This document shows positions 54,334 to 63,887 of a stretch of DNA of 64,000 nucleotides, in pieces. The stretch is taken from contig DXWV01000050.1 in assembly GCA_019416685.1 (NCBI GenBank), forward strand, positions 111,828-175,827, given 5' to 3'. The notes under the pieces were generated by a model. The model was not told the origin of the DNA. It did not search any database and worked only from the letters and a program-made list of their open reading frames with translations. The position numbers were made by a program, and so were the translations under genes. The DNA is from Bacteroides sp. (GTDB lineage Bacteria > Bacteroidota > Bacteroidia > Bacteroidales > Bacteroidaceae). Every line of letters begins with the position of its first letter. The first letter of the stretch is position 1.

Positions 54334-56415
54334 ATGAAAAAGATATTATTCAATACAAAAAAGAAATTAGTCATTTTGTCTGTAGTGGCACTTTCCATGG
54401 GAATGACGTCATGTGCGGACTGGCTCGAAATGCCTTCTTATACATCAGCCGATTCTGAAACAGTATTTAAGAATGAAGAAGCTGCCGAATTATTCGTGAC
54501 AGGCTGTTATCGTGGCATCGTTCCTCCCGAACTGTTTTATCAGCTGATGGCAGGTGAAACTGTAACTCACTCCAGTGAGGACGGTACTACTAACAACGGA
54601 AAGTACAATATTTGTAACTGGTTTTATGATTCAACCTCTCCTTATACCGTAACTACACTTTATAATGAAGAGTATGGTGCTATTGAATCTACTAATATAG
54701 CCATCAAGAATCTGAATATGATGCCGGAGACTACCAAGCGTAACTCCTTGTTAGGTGAAGCTCTTGCACTGCGTGCTTTTGCCTATCTTAACCTGATTAG
54801 TATTTACGGTGATGTTCCTGCAAACTGGCAACCTCTGGAAGATATGGATCCGGATGATGAATCGACTTTCTATCCCAAACGTACGTCTCGTGATATCATT
54901 TATGATCGTATCGTATCAGACTTGCAGACTGCTGCTAATTATATGCCCTGGTTCGAAGAAAGTGGTTTTGCTACTACCGAACGTTTAACCAAACAAAGCA
55001 CTCTGGCACTGTTGGCACGTGTGGCTCTTTATGCCGGAGGTTATTCATTGCGTTGGAATCTTGAAACGAATGACCCGGCTACATTGAAAGTTTCCCGTCG
55101 TAGTGATGAAGCTCGTGTACGTGAACTTTATCAGATAGCTGACAAAGCTTGTAGTGATATCATAGAGCATGGACAGAACTCACTGGTTCAAGCAGAAAGC
55201 GGAATGAGCGGTTTTCAGAATTTATGGTACAATTACTGTCAACGCAAATTTACCAGTCTGAATAAAGAAATCCTTTTTAGTCTGGCGCAGTATGGAGCAA
55301 CGACGAATTCAAAGTTTGGTTTGTATGCGCATCCGGGCACCAGAGGTGGCACATATGGTTCGCGTAAAGCGATGCAATTCATTTTGCCAACTTACTATTT
55401 GTCTTTTGAAGAAGGTGATGCCCGCCGTGATGTAACTTGTACTTCTTATAGTATCTATTTTCTGGAAGGCGGTGCCAGTAATGATACCTGGGTGGATGTA
55501 GGTACTACTTACTCTTGCATTATGTCGGGTAAATTCCGTATCCCCTGGTGTGTGTCACCAGAATCTGATGCAAACAAACGTAATGTAAACATCCCTATTA
55601 TACGTTATTCTGATGTATTGCTGATGTATGCTGAAACTCAGAACTATCTGAATGGTGCTCCAACTCAGCCTGCCAAAGATGCCTTAAAAGAAATTCGTGA
55701 TCGTGCCGGTGTAGGATCATTACCGATACCTGATGATCCGCAGGAATTCGAGGATGCTTTGGCTCAGGAACGTAAATGGGAATTTGGCGGAGAACTTTCA
55801 CTTCGTACAGATTTGATCCGTATGGGGCGCATCGCCAAAGAATTGGCTGCAACAAAGCAAGCGATGAAAGATCTTTCAGATCGTAAGAACAAATATGCTG
55901 ATGTGGCGGTATATCGTTTGTATAAGTTCCATAAAGATGCACAGACTTATGGTGATACTTTTCTGGCAATTGATTATATTGATTTGACCGATGATAACGA
56001 AATTGCAGTAGCAAAAGCTGTACCAACCAACAAAGCGGAATATGATGCTTTCCAGACTAAACTGGCTGAAATAGTTCGTGCACACGGTATTGCTGTTAAT
56101 GCAGGCGATAAATGGTACCCGGTTAATATGTTCGAAGCCTATACCAGTACATTCAATGGTAATGCCCGTAAAGCTGTAGGCTTTGGCAAAGGTTTCAATG
56201 CACTGCAAATCGGTAAGATCATTTATATGAATCCGACAGGCTCCGCAGAAAACGGTGGTAAATATCCCGACTGGATTGAAGCTGCTGATGGTAGTGACGG
56301 TCTTTACTATGGCTATAAGGAAAACTGTTCAGAATTGTTGCCTTTTGCAGCTAAGTCTGCCGGTCACCCACTGGTTGACAATCCGAATCTGACACAACAT
56401 CCCGGATATAAATAA
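54334..56415 (+). CDS. SusD-like lipoprotein 3 (long)
   Basis: The 693-residue protein has lipobox TSC (GMTSCADWLEMP) and SusD-type helices (LLGEALALRAFAYLNLISIYGD; STLALLARVALYAGGYSLRW; IRYSDVLLMYAETQNYLNG; ERKWEFGGELSLRTDLIRMG). It is longer than typical SusD proteins (about 500-600) because of a C-terminal insertion around residues 530-640. It pairs with SusC3 and is followed by a strong terminator. Confidence 0.9.
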   Translation: MKKILFNTKKKLVILSVVALSMGMTSCADWLEMPSYTSADSETVFKNEEAAELFVTGCYRGIVPPELFYQLMAGETVTHSSEDGTTNNGKYNICNWFYDSTSPYTVTTLYNEEYGAIESTNIAIKNLNMMPETTKRNSLLGEALALRAFAYLNLISIYGDVPANWQPLEDMDPDDESTFYPKRTSRDIIYDRIVSDLQTAANYMPWFEESGFATTERLTKQSTLALLARVALYAGGYSLRWNLETNDPATLKVSRRSDEARVRELYQIADKACSDIIEHGQNSLVQAESGMSGFQNLWYNYCQRKFTSLNKEILFSLAQYGATTNSKFGLYAHPGTRGGTYGSRKAMQFILPTYYLSFEEGDARRDVTCTSYSIYFLEGGASNDTWVDVGTTYSCIMSGKFRIPWCVSPESDANKRNVNIPIIRYSDVLLMYAETQNYLNGAPTQPAKDALKEIRDRAGVGSLPIPDDPQEFEDALAQERKWEFGGELSLRTDLIRMGRIAKELAATKQAMKDLSDRKNKYADVAVYRLYKFHKDAQTYGDTFLAIDYIDLTDDNEIAVAKAVPTNKAEYDAFQTKLAEIVRAHGIAVNAGDKWYPVNMFEAYTSTFNGNARKAVGFGKGFNALQIGKIIYMNPTGSAENGGKYPDWIEAADGSDGLYYGYKENCSELLPFAAKSAGHPLVDNPNLTQHPGYK

Positions 56416-56455
56416 TCAATTCTTTCTTTTGTGATTTAAATTCACAATAAATCAG

Positions 56456-56498
56456 ATCCTCTGTCGCCAAACTATTTCGGTGGCAGAGGATTTTTTTT
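56456..56498 (+). terminator. Strong intrinsic terminator after SusD3
   Basis: ATCCTCTGTCGCC pairs with GGTGGCAGAGGAT (13 pairs, two of them G-T) around a loop of about 10 bases, followed by eight T. It ends the SusC3/SusD3 transcript. Confidence 0.85.
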
Positions 56499-56524
56499 CG
56501 ATAGATTCTTTATAGGTGTTTTTT

Positions 56525-56536
56525 GGGGGGGGGGGC
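56525..56536 (+). repeat. Poly-G tract of 12
   Basis: Twelve G in a row follow six T, about 63 bases upstream of a candidate -7 element (56599) of the gene at 56650. Long G runs are rare in this AT-rich sequence and are prone to slippage. Confidence 0.9.
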
Positions 56537-56598
56537 AGTAAAGCAAATCTCTTAGTCTTTCTGCCAATCTGTGTAGAGAAAAATCCTATGGAAACCTT

Positions 56599-56606
56599 TA
56601 TCTTTG
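56599..56606 (+). promoter_or_regulatory. Candidate -7 element upstream of 56650
   Basis: TATCTTTG matches TAnnTTTG, 43 bases before the ATG. No good TTTG is seen at -33. Confidence 0.4.
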
Positions 56607-56649
56607 TACTCATCAACATCCTGAATTTTTATCAATTATATTAAATACC

Positions 56650-58761
56650 ATGAAAAAACTGTTTTATTCTTTGCTTGCATTGACATTGGTAAGCTGCGGT
56701 TCGAAGAAGCAAACGCCCATTGACCGTGAGGCACTTGTTAATCGCAATTCTCCTCAGGTAACAGCTTTTGATTCTCTTGCTTCCCTATCAGTTGGGAACG
56801 GTGAATTTGCATATACTGTAGATGCTACCGGCTTGCAGACATATCCGGAACTCTATACAAAAGGCGTACCTTTGGGTACACAAAGCCAATGGGGCTGGCA
56901 TGAATTTACCAACCCGGAAGACTATAAACATGAAGAAACACTGAAAGATTACGATTTTGGTCGTGGTCGCATGGAACCTTATTCCGTACAGTTCAATGAA
57001 GCAGGACGTCAGAAAGAGGCAGCCAACTGGTTTCGTGTTAATCCGCATCGCCTTCATTTAGGAATGGTAGGTTTTGATTTTGGGCGGGATTCTTCTTCAC
57101 TTTCACAGATTACAGATGTGAAACAGACACTTGATCTCTGGAAAGGAACGATCAATAGTAACTTCAAGTTAAATGGGACTCCCGTTGAGGTACAGACGGT
57201 TTGCCATCCCGAAGCAGATATGCTGGCGGGCATTGTTCGTTCTGCTGCACATCCGGCTGTGAACTTCCGCTTTCCGTATCCGACAGGTGGGCATTGTGAT
57301 GATGCCTGTAAGTGGGATGCTAATGAGAGGCACTCTACTACGATTGTCAGTCAGGACGGGCAGCAGGCAGTGCTGAAACGCACATTGGATGCTACCACCT
57401 ATTATGTTACTATTCGTTGGGAAGGTAAAGCAGTCTTTGGAGAAAAGGATAAGAATTACTTTGTACTTACTCCCGAGGAAGATACATTGGCTTTTACTTG
57501 CGCCTTCACACCGGAAGGAGCTTCTACGGAGACTGCTACTGCAGTACAAACCGAACAAAAGGCTGCCGAATATTGGACTGCTTTCTGGAAAAATGGTGCA
57601 GCGGTTGACTTTTCGGCTTGTACGGATACCCGTGCCCAAGAGCTGGAACGCCGTGTAGTATTGAGCCAATATCTTCTTGCTATCCAGTGTGCCGGAACTA
57701 CTCCTCCACAAGAGACGGGGCTGACTTATAATTCCTGGTTTGGTAAGTTTCATCTCGAAATGATCTGGTGGCATCAAGCCCAGTTTGCATTGTGGAACCG
57801 TGCAGAGTTGCTTGATCGTACATTGGGCTGGTATGAAACAGTAGAGCCTGTTGCACGTGAAATAGCTCGCAGGCAAGGTTTCGATGGAGTACGTTGGATG
57901 AAGATGACTGATCCGAGTGGGACAGAAGCACCGTCTAAAGTGGGCAGTTTCCTGATTTGGCAACAACCGCACTTTATTTATCTGGCCGAATTGTTGTATC
58001 GTAATAACCCGTCGGATGAAGTGATTAAGAAATACAATCGGCTCGTGCAAGAGACTGCTCAATTCATGTATTCCTTTGCTACATATGATGAATTGGAAGG
58101 CCGTTTTGTATTGAAAGGAGCCATTCCGGCACAAGAGACTCTTCGGGCTGCCGAAACTGTAAACCCTCCTTTTGAATTATCATATTGGCATTTTGCTATG
58201 GAGACCGCGCAGAAATGGCGTGAACGTGCCGGAGAGAAACGTAATCTGGAGTGGGATGAAATGATTGATAAACTTTCTCCACTAGCCTATAATGAAGATA
58301 AGTTGTATCTGGCTGCCGAAACAGCAACTGATACTTACAAGGATATTCGTTTTACTTCCGATCATATGGCTGTGTTGGGTGCTGTAGGTATTCTGCCGAT
58401 GAATAAGCTGATTCGCGATGATTACATGAAGAATACCCTGCATTGGATATGGGACAACTGGAACTGGGGCAAAACCTGGGGTTGGGACTATCCTATGACG
58501 GCTATGAACGCTGCCCGTCTGGGTGAGCCGGAAAAAGCAGTAGGTGCTTTGCTAATGGATAAACGTACCAATACGTACTTGGTGAATGGACACAATTATC
58601 AGGATGGTCGTTTGCGGGTTTATCTGCCGGGAAATGGTGGCTTGTTGACCGCAGTAGCCATGATGTGTGCCGGCTGGGATGGTTGTCAGACGGAGAATCC
58701 GGGCTTCCCGAAGGACGGAACGTGGAATGTACGCTGGGAAGGACTGAAACCAATGCCGTAG
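56650..58761 (+). CDS. Lipoprotein resembling (alpha/alpha)6-barrel glycoside hydrolases
   Basis: The 703-residue protein has lipobox LVSC near residue 15. An N-terminal beta-sandwich (LSVGNGEFAYTVDATGLQTY) leads into a helical barrel with ETGLTYNSWFGKFHLEMIWW, then GWYETVEPVAREIARRQGF, GVRWMKMTDPSG and SFLIWQQPHFIYLAELLYR. The order and the aromatic motifs resemble GH65/GH95-type clans, but I cannot assign a family. Lipid anchoring points to a membrane-associated location. In this locus it may remove a side-chain or terminal residue from rhamnogalacturonan oligosaccharides. It has its own leader with a G12 tract. Confidence 0.68.
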   Translation: MKKLFYSLLALTLVSCGSKKQTPIDREALVNRNSPQVTAFDSLASLSVGNGEFAYTVDATGLQTYPELYTKGVPLGTQSQWGWHEFTNPEDYKHEETLKDYDFGRGRMEPYSVQFNEAGRQKEAANWFRVNPHRLHLGMVGFDFGRDSSSLSQITDVKQTLDLWKGTINSNFKLNGTPVEVQTVCHPEADMLAGIVRSAAHPAVNFRFPYPTGGHCDDACKWDANERHSTTIVSQDGQQAVLKRTLDATTYYVTIRWEGKAVFGEKDKNYFVLTPEEDTLAFTCAFTPEGASTETATAVQTEQKAAEYWTAFWKNGAAVDFSACTDTRAQELERRVVLSQYLLAIQCAGTTPPQETGLTYNSWFGKFHLEMIWWHQAQFALWNRAELLDRTLGWYETVEPVAREIARRQGFDGVRWMKMTDPSGTEAPSKVGSFLIWQQPHFIYLAELLYRNNPSDEVIKKYNRLVQETAQFMYSFATYDELEGRFVLKGAIPAQETLRAAETVNPPFELSYWHFAMETAQKWRERAGEKRNLEWDEMIDKLSPLAYNEDKLYLAAETATDTYKDIRFTSDHMAVLGAVGILPMNKLIRDDYMKNTLHWIWDNWNWGKTWGWDYPMTAMNAARLGEPEKAVGALLMDKRTNTYLVNGHNYQDGRLRVYLPGNGGLLTAVAMMCAGWDGCQTENPGFPKDGTWNVRWEGLKPMP

Positions 58762-58763
58762 TA

Positions 58764-58868
58764 AAAAAGTGAGTAGTGATAAGTGATTAGTGCCGTGCGG
58801 ATAATAGTGTGTGCTTACTAATGACTAAACCACTACTCACTCATCACTCATCACTAATCACTATTTTC
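58764..58868. repeat. Intergenic inverted repeat of AGTGATNA units (second copy)
   Basis: The left arm (GTGAGTAGTGATAAGTGATT) and right arm (CACTCATCACTCATCACTAATCAC-like) are complementary and made of the same words as the repeat at 19144-19257. It fills the gap between the (alpha/alpha)6 lipoprotein gene and the DUF4450-like gene. It explains why an ORF can be extended to an ATG at 58809 within the repeat. Confidence 0.75.
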
Positions 58869-61800
58869 ATGCTTCGATATTTATCTTTTATGTTGTTAGC
58901 CTTTTTCGGTTTGTCGTCTGGTTGTGTTAAAGCACAGGGAACGGTAAAACGAATAGGCGACTTTATTGAATCAACTTCTTATAATGACCATAAGCGCGGG
59001 GCTACCCGTAGCCTGCAGTATCGTCCCGAAGGGGGGGATTTTGTTTGTGTAAACGGTAAGAATCGCTATACCCGTGCACTTTATGGTAGCTCTTCTGCTT
59101 TTCGTTTGGAAACAAGTGACCGTCCTGTGTTTGCTACCTATGATAAGCGAAATAGCAAAAACATTCGTTTCAGACTTTCTATGCCTGCTGACTACTCAGT
59201 GATGCTGGATGCTGTGGCTTATTGTGAGGCGCGTTACACTCCTGGACGCCGGACGTATCATCTTACAGACCCGAATTGGGGGAAAGGAGAACTTCGTATT
59301 TCTGCACTGGCTTTGCCGGAGACCGATGGAGCTATCTGGAAGATAGAATCTTCGGGGTTTTCTTCCGGGGCTGTGCTTACTGCTATTATTTCTGAGATAA
59401 AAGCACGGCGATTGAATCGTAATGGAGATATGGGAGCTGATCCGGCAGATAGCTTTGAGGCGCCTGCCGATCCTCAACAGATGCAGTACCATGATATCCG
59501 TTTGAAAAATGGTACGAGTTATTTATTATTTGAAGACTTTTCTTTGCAATTACTGGATAAGAAAGCAGGCGATCGTTTGTATAATGCTGCCGAACAGGCG
59601 CGTGTTACACTGGCTTCCCGTATTCATGTGGAAACACCTGATGCCTATCTTAATACATTGGGAGGAGCACTTGCTGTAGCTGCCGATGGTATCTGGGACG
59701 GTGAAGTATGGTTGCACGGTGCTGTGGGGTGGCGTATGCCACTTAGTGGCTGGCGTGCTGCTTATACCGGAGATGCGCTTGGCTGGCATGATCGTGCCCG
59801 GACGCACTTTGATGCTTATGCTGCCAGTCAGGTAACTGAAGTCCCGAATACGATCCCTCATCCGGCTCAGGATTCTGTGCTGAATTTGGCACGTTCTGAA
59901 AAACGTTGGGGAACTCCTCAATATAGTAATGGATATATTTGTCGTAATCCCCGTAGGAACGACCAGATGCATCACTATGATATGAATCTTTGTTATATTG
60001 ATGAACTTCTCTGGCACTTTAACTGGACAGGGGATGTGGCATATGCCCGTCAGATGTGGCCGGTACTTGTTCGTCATCTGGCGTGGGAAAAACTGAATTA
60101 CGATCCCGATAATGACGGGCTTTATGATGCATATGCCTGTATTTGGGCCAGCGATGCACTGTACTATAATAGTGGTGCTGTCACTCATTCATCAGCATAC
60201 AATTACCGGGCTAATAAATTGGCTGCCCTTATCGCAGAGAAGATAGGAGAGAATCCTGCACCTTACCGTGCCGAAGCAGAGAAAATACTAAAAGTCCTCA
60301 ATGCCCGCCTCTGGATATCTGATAGAGGACATTGGGCCGAATATCAGGATTTCATGGGACATCGTCGTCTGCATGAATCTGCGGGAGTGTGGACCATCTA
60401 TCATGCACTCGACAGTGAGGTGGCAGATCCTTTTCAGGCTTATCAGGCTACACGTTATATAGATACGGAAATCCCTCATATACCGGTTCGTGGCGAAGGA
60501 TTAAACGATGAAGGGTATGCAACGATTTCAACTACAAATTGGTTGCCTTATTCATGGAGCATTAACAATGTGGCTTTTGCTGAGGTAATGCATACAGCAT
60601 TGGCTTATTTTCAGGCGGGTCGTGCCGAAGCGGGATATAAACTGATGAAAAGTTCCGTACTTGATGGTATGTATCTGGGAGATAGCCCCGGCAATTTCGG
60701 ACAGATCAGCTTTTATGATGCTGCACGTGGAGAGTGTTACCGCGATTTCGGTGATCCGATTGGAGTTGCTTCCCGTTTGCTGATTCAAGGCTTGTTTGGC
60801 ATCTTGCCTGATGCAATGAACGGGCGGATTTTGATCCGTCCCGGTTTTCCTATCGATTGGGAGAAGGCGGCTCTCTCTACTCCGGATATTGCTTACAGCT
60901 TCCAGCGTAAGGGAACGAAGGACATTTATAAAATTGAACAACGTTTTGTAACCCCGTTGGAGATAACTTTGCAAGTGAATGCCCCGTGGGAGAATATAAA
61001 ATCAGTGAAGGTGAACGGACAATCTGTTAAATGGGAGTTTGTAGAAGCAGCTTCTGGGTATCCGGTGATAGCTGTGACAACTTCTGTAGCTGTTCGGAAC
61101 GCTGTAATTGAGATTGTTTGGGGAGGAGACACACTTTGTTCCATTTTCGAGGATAGACCAGAACTCTTTCCCAACCAGGACTTTTCTTTACCTGCTTTGA
61201 AAGGAGTTGCTTTTGATAAACTGTATGATCCGCAGGGAGTGTTTACAACTTCTTCTATTGATAAGAGTGTATTGAAAGGAAAAGTATCCGGTCGGTCGGG
61301 ACAGCATACATTCTTTGTACATGTACAACAAGGGCAAATGCAATGGTGGCAGCCTGTTGATGTGAATATAAAGCAGGAGAATGTAGCGGTTATACCTTCG
61401 TTTACCCGGGTGAAGACTGCTGTTTGTGAACCGGTTAACATGGATGAGGTATTCAATGCATCGGTTACAGATATATATCGGGATGAATATCTTTCGCCGC
61501 GTTCTCCTTATACTACTTTACAACTGCCCAAACAGGGGATAGGTGAATGGTGTCATCCTACACTGACTGCCGATATTGACGACTCAGGTATACGGGCGCA
61601 GGTTCGTGACGGATTGTTATGTACCAGTTTAGGTGTTCCTTTACGTACTCCTGCCGAAGGAAAGAATATCGCTTTTACCTCTTTATGGGATAACTATCCT
61701 GATAGTCTGGCTATACCGCTCACCGGAAAAGCATCTCATGCTTATCTGCTGTTGGCAGGAAGTACCAATCATATGCAGTGTCACATTGCTAATGGGGTTA

Positions 61801-62135
61801 TTCGTGTACATTATACAGATGGTACTTCAGAAGTATTGGAGCTTATAAATCCGGACAATTGGTGTCCTATCGAACAGGATTTCTATGTAGACGGGATTGC
61901 TTTTTGTCTTCAAACACCTCGTCCGTATCGTTTACATTTCAAATCGGGACTGGTTAGTAATAATCTTGAAAAAGACTTGAATATTACAGGGGTTTACGGC
62001 CGGCCTATCGACGGAGGTGCCGGAGTACTACTTGATATGTTGCTCGATCCGGATAAAGAGCTAAAGAGCCTGACGCTGGAGACGTTGTCAAACGATGTTG
62101 TCATCGGAATAATGGGAATCACCTTACAAAAATAA
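58869..62135 (+). CDS. DUF4450-like large secreted protein, probable glycoside hydrolase
   Basis: The start MLRYLSFMLLAFFGLSSGCVKAQ (58869) gives 1088 residues; the upstream ATG at 58809 lies in the intergenic repeat. The signal has both a possible lipobox (SSGC) and an AQ cleavage site. From memory the N-terminal region resembles DUF4450 (RSLQYRPEGGDFVCVNGKNR, FRLETSDRPVFATYD). A central (alpha/alpha)6 barrel follows: ADGIWDGEVWLHGAVGWRMP, MHHYDMNLCYIDELLWHFNW, YDPDNDGLYDAYACIWASDA, SWSINNVAFAEVMHTALAYF. A long C-terminal beta region comes last. The barrel pattern resembles GH78/GH95-like rhamnosidase or fucosidase folds, so a terminal-sugar hydrolase is plausible, but no family is assigned. 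It lies 9 bp before fucO. Confidence 0.62.
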   Translation: MLRYLSFMLLAFFGLSSGCVKAQGTVKRIGDFIESTSYNDHKRGATRSLQYRPEGGDFVCVNGKNRYTRALYGSSSAFRLETSDRPVFATYDKRNSKNIRFRLSMPADYSVMLDAVAYCEARYTPGRRTYHLTDPNWGKGELRISALALPETDGAIWKIESSGFSSGAVLTAIISEIKARRLNRNGDMGADPADSFEAPADPQQMQYHDIRLKNGTSYLLFEDFSLQLLDKKAGDRLYNAAEQARVTLASRIHVETPDAYLNTLGGALAVAADGIWDGEVWLHGAVGWRMPLSGWRAAYTGDALGWHDRARTHFDAYAASQVTEVPNTIPHPAQDSVLNLARSEKRWGTPQYSNGYICRNPRRNDQMHHYDMNLCYIDELLWHFNWTGDVAYARQMWPVLVRHLAWEKLNYDPDNDGLYDAYACIWASDALYYNSGAVTHSSAYNYRANKLAALIAEKIGENPAPYRAEAEKILKVLNARLWISDRGHWAEYQDFMGHRRLHESAGVWTIYHALDSEVADPFQAYQATRYIDTEIPHIPVRGEGLNDEGYATISTTNWLPYSWSINNVAFAEVMHTALAYFQAGRAEAGYKLMKSSVLDGMYLGDSPGNFGQISFYDAARGECYRDFGDPIGVASRLLIQGLFGILPDAMNGRILIRPGFPIDWEKAALSTPDIAYSFQRKGTKDIYKIEQRFVTPLEITLQVNAPWENIKSVKVNGQSVKWEFVEAASGYPVIAVTTSVAVRNAVIEIVWGGDTLCSIFEDRPELFPNQDFSLPALKGVAFDKLYDPQGVFTTSSIDKSVLKGKVSGRSGQHTFFVHVQQGQMQWWQPVDVNIKQENVAVIPSFTRVKTAVCEPVNMDEVFNASVTDIYRDEYLSPRSPYTTLQLPKQGIGEWCHPTLTADIDDSGIRAQVRDGLLCTSLGVPLRTPAEGKNIAFTSLWDNYPDSLAIPLTGKASHAYLLLAGSTNHMQCHIANGVIRVHYTDGTSEVLELINPDNWCPIEQDFYVDGIAFCLQTPRPYRLHFKSGLVSNNLEKDLNITGVYGRPIDGGAGVLLDMLLDPDKELKSLTLETLSNDVVIGIMGITLQK

Positions 62136-62144
62136 AATGAAATT

Positions 62145-63299
62145 ATGAACCGTATTGTATTAAATGAAACATCCTATTTCGGAGCCGGTTGCCGCAGTGT
62201 GATTGCTGTAGAGGCTGCCCGTCGTGGATTCAGGAAAGCTTTCTTTGTCACAGACAAAGATCTTATTAAATTTGGTGTGGCTGCTGAGGTTATCAAAGTG
62301 TTTGAAGCTAACAACATTCCTTATGAACTCTACAGTGATGTTAAAGCAAACCCGACTATTGCCAATGTGCAGAATGGTGTGAAGGCTTATCAGGCGTCCG
62401 GAGCGGACTTTATTGTAGCTCTGGGTGGTGGTTCTTCTATTGATACTGCTAAAGGCATTGGTATTGTGGTGAATAATCCTGAGTTTGCCGATGTAAAATC
62501 TCTGGAAGGTGTTGCCGACACAAAGCACAAGGCTGTGCCTACCTTTGCATTACCTACCACTGCCGGAACAGCTGCTGAGGTAACCATCAATTATGTGATT
62601 ATCGATGAGGAGGCCAAAAAGAAGATGGTATGTGTTGATCCTAACGATATTCCTGCTGTTGCTATTGTCGATCCGGAATTGATGTACTCTATGCCGAAAG
62701 GGTTGACAGCTGCTACCGGAATGGATGCATTGACTCATGCTATTGAAAGTTTTATTACTCCGGGGGCTTGGGCAATGAGCGATATGTTTGAGCTGAAAGC
62801 TATTGAAATGATTGCTCAGAATCTGAAAGCTGCCGTAGATAACGGAAAAGATACTGCTGCCCGCGAAGCCATGTCGCAGGCACAATATATTGCCGGTATG
62901 GGATTTTCTAATGTAGGTTTGGGCATCGTTCACTCTATGGCTCATCCGTTGGGCGCTTTTTATGACACTCCGCATGGAGTAGCCAACGCTTTGCTTTTAC
63001 CTTATGTAATGGAATATAATGCTGAATCTCCGGCAGCACCAAAATATATCCGGATTGCAGAAGCGATGGGGGTAGATACGGAAGGTATGACCGAAGCAGA
63101 GGGCGTAAGAGCTGCTATTGAAGCTGTAAAAGCTCTTTCTATTAGTATCAATATTCCTCAGAAATTGCATGAAATCAATGTGAAAGAAGAAGATATTCCG
63201 GCTTTAGCCGTGGCGGCTTTTAATGATGTATGTACAGGGGGAAATCCACGTCCTACTTCTGTAGAAGATATTGAAGCACTCTATCACAAAGCATTTTAA
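62145..63299 (+). CDS. fucO: Lactaldehyde reductase (L-1,2-propanediol oxidoreductase)
   Basis: The 384-residue iron-dependent group III alcohol dehydrogenase has the NAD-binding ALGGGSSIDTAKGIGI, PTTAGTAAEVT, and the metal-binding set around GMDALTHAIESFI, VGLGIVHSMAHPLGAFYDTPHGVANA. It would reduce L-lactaldehyde from RhaD to 1,2-propanediol, reoxidising NADH during anaerobic rhamnose growth. It is 41 kb from rhaD but on the same strand and at the end of the same PUL. There is no signal peptide, consistent with a cytoplasmic enzyme. A hairpin with T-rich tail follows. Confidence 0.92.
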   Translation: MNRIVLNETSYFGAGCRSVIAVEAARRGFRKAFFVTDKDLIKFGVAAEVIKVFEANNIPYELYSDVKANPTIANVQNGVKAYQASGADFIVALGGGSSIDTAKGIGIVVNNPEFADVKSLEGVADTKHKAVPTFALPTTAGTAAEVTINYVIIDEEAKKKMVCVDPNDIPAVAIVDPELMYSMPKGLTAATGMDALTHAIESFITPGAWAMSDMFELKAIEMIAQNLKAAVDNGKDTAAREAMSQAQYIAGMGFSNVGLGIVHSMAHPLGAFYDTPHGVANALLLPYVMEYNAESPAAPKYIRIAEAMGVDTEGMTEAEGVRAAIEAVKALSISINIPQKLHEINVKEEDIPALAVAAFNDVCTGGNPRPTSVEDIEALYHKAF

Positions 63300-63322
63300 A
63301 GTTGGTTGTTAGTTTAGTACGG

Positions 63323-63365
63323 ACATCCGGATATGCACATATGCATGTTCGGATGTTTTGTTTTG
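63323..63365 (+). terminator. Terminator after fucO
   Basis: ACATCCG pairs with CGGATGT around an inner ATGCA/TGCAT stem, followed by TTTGTTTTG. It lies 23 bases after the fucO stop and probably ends the PUL transcript. Confidence 0.6.
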
Positions 63366-63559
63366 TGAAGCGAAGGTAACTTACCGTATGAGATTTACCT
63401 CTTTCTCTGAAATGTTTATTGGCTATTTAAAAAATATATAGAAAACTATAATAAGCTATTGATAATTTTAATTTGGCTGGAATTTTTAGAATAACAATAT
63501 TCTTATTTTAATTTTTAGCGAAAAATTGGAACAACAAAGTCTTTATTCTATCTTGGGCA
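63366..63559. other. AT-rich gap with no feature seen
   Basis: Between the fucO terminator and the decayed DUF5053-like gene there is only AT-rich sequence. I see no ORF, RNA gene or strong hairpin. Confidence 0.5.
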
Positions 63560-63810
63560 TGAATATTAAAATAAATGGTAATGAAGAGTTTTTAAGTCTG
63601 GATTGTATATAAATCAAGGTTATGGAGGGTATATTGGATATGGGCTCTTTGTCGTATATTGCAAAAGAATTCTTTGACAAGGATAGAACCTGGCTCTATA
63701 AAAATATAAATGGTACGATACCTTTCACTTAGGATGAAGTGAAAATATTGTCGATGGCTTTAAAAACCATTGGAAATAAATATTTAGATACTTCCGCTTC
63801 ATTGGTATGA
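63560..63810 (+). pseudogene. Decayed DUF5053-like gene
   Basis: Reading from the ATG at 63622 gives LSYIAKEFFDKDRTWLYKNI, NGTIPFT, an in-frame TAG, then DEVKILSMALKTIGNKYLDT to TGA at 63810. The pattern SYIA..F..KDR.WLY..ING..P.F...E...L..AL..I is what I remember of the small DUF5053 proteins of Bacteroides. A further short open stretch (MNIKINGNEEFLSL, stop) upstream may be the old N-terminus. With two stops it is not translatable as one protein. Confidence 0.6.
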
Positions 63811-63830
63811 AGCAAACTTTGACAAGTTAA

Positions 63831-63863
63831 AAGGAGCTTCCACGGGTTGGAAGCTCCTTTTTT
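63831..63863 (+). terminator. Terminator after the decayed gene
   Basis: AAGGAGCTTCC pairs perfectly with GGAAGCTCCTT (11 bp) around a 7-base loop and is followed by a T run. Confidence 0.85.
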
Positions 63864-63887
63864 ATGGCTACATAATATGATTCTGTC

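Noticed and set aside
57169..58134. 321-codon minus-strand ORF inside the (alpha/alpha)6 lipoprotein gene
   Set aside because: It is opposite a well-supported coding frame and has no start context or domain.
58809..58868. N-terminal extension of the DUF4450-like protein
   Set aside because: It translates the intergenic repeat; the signal peptide begins at 58869.
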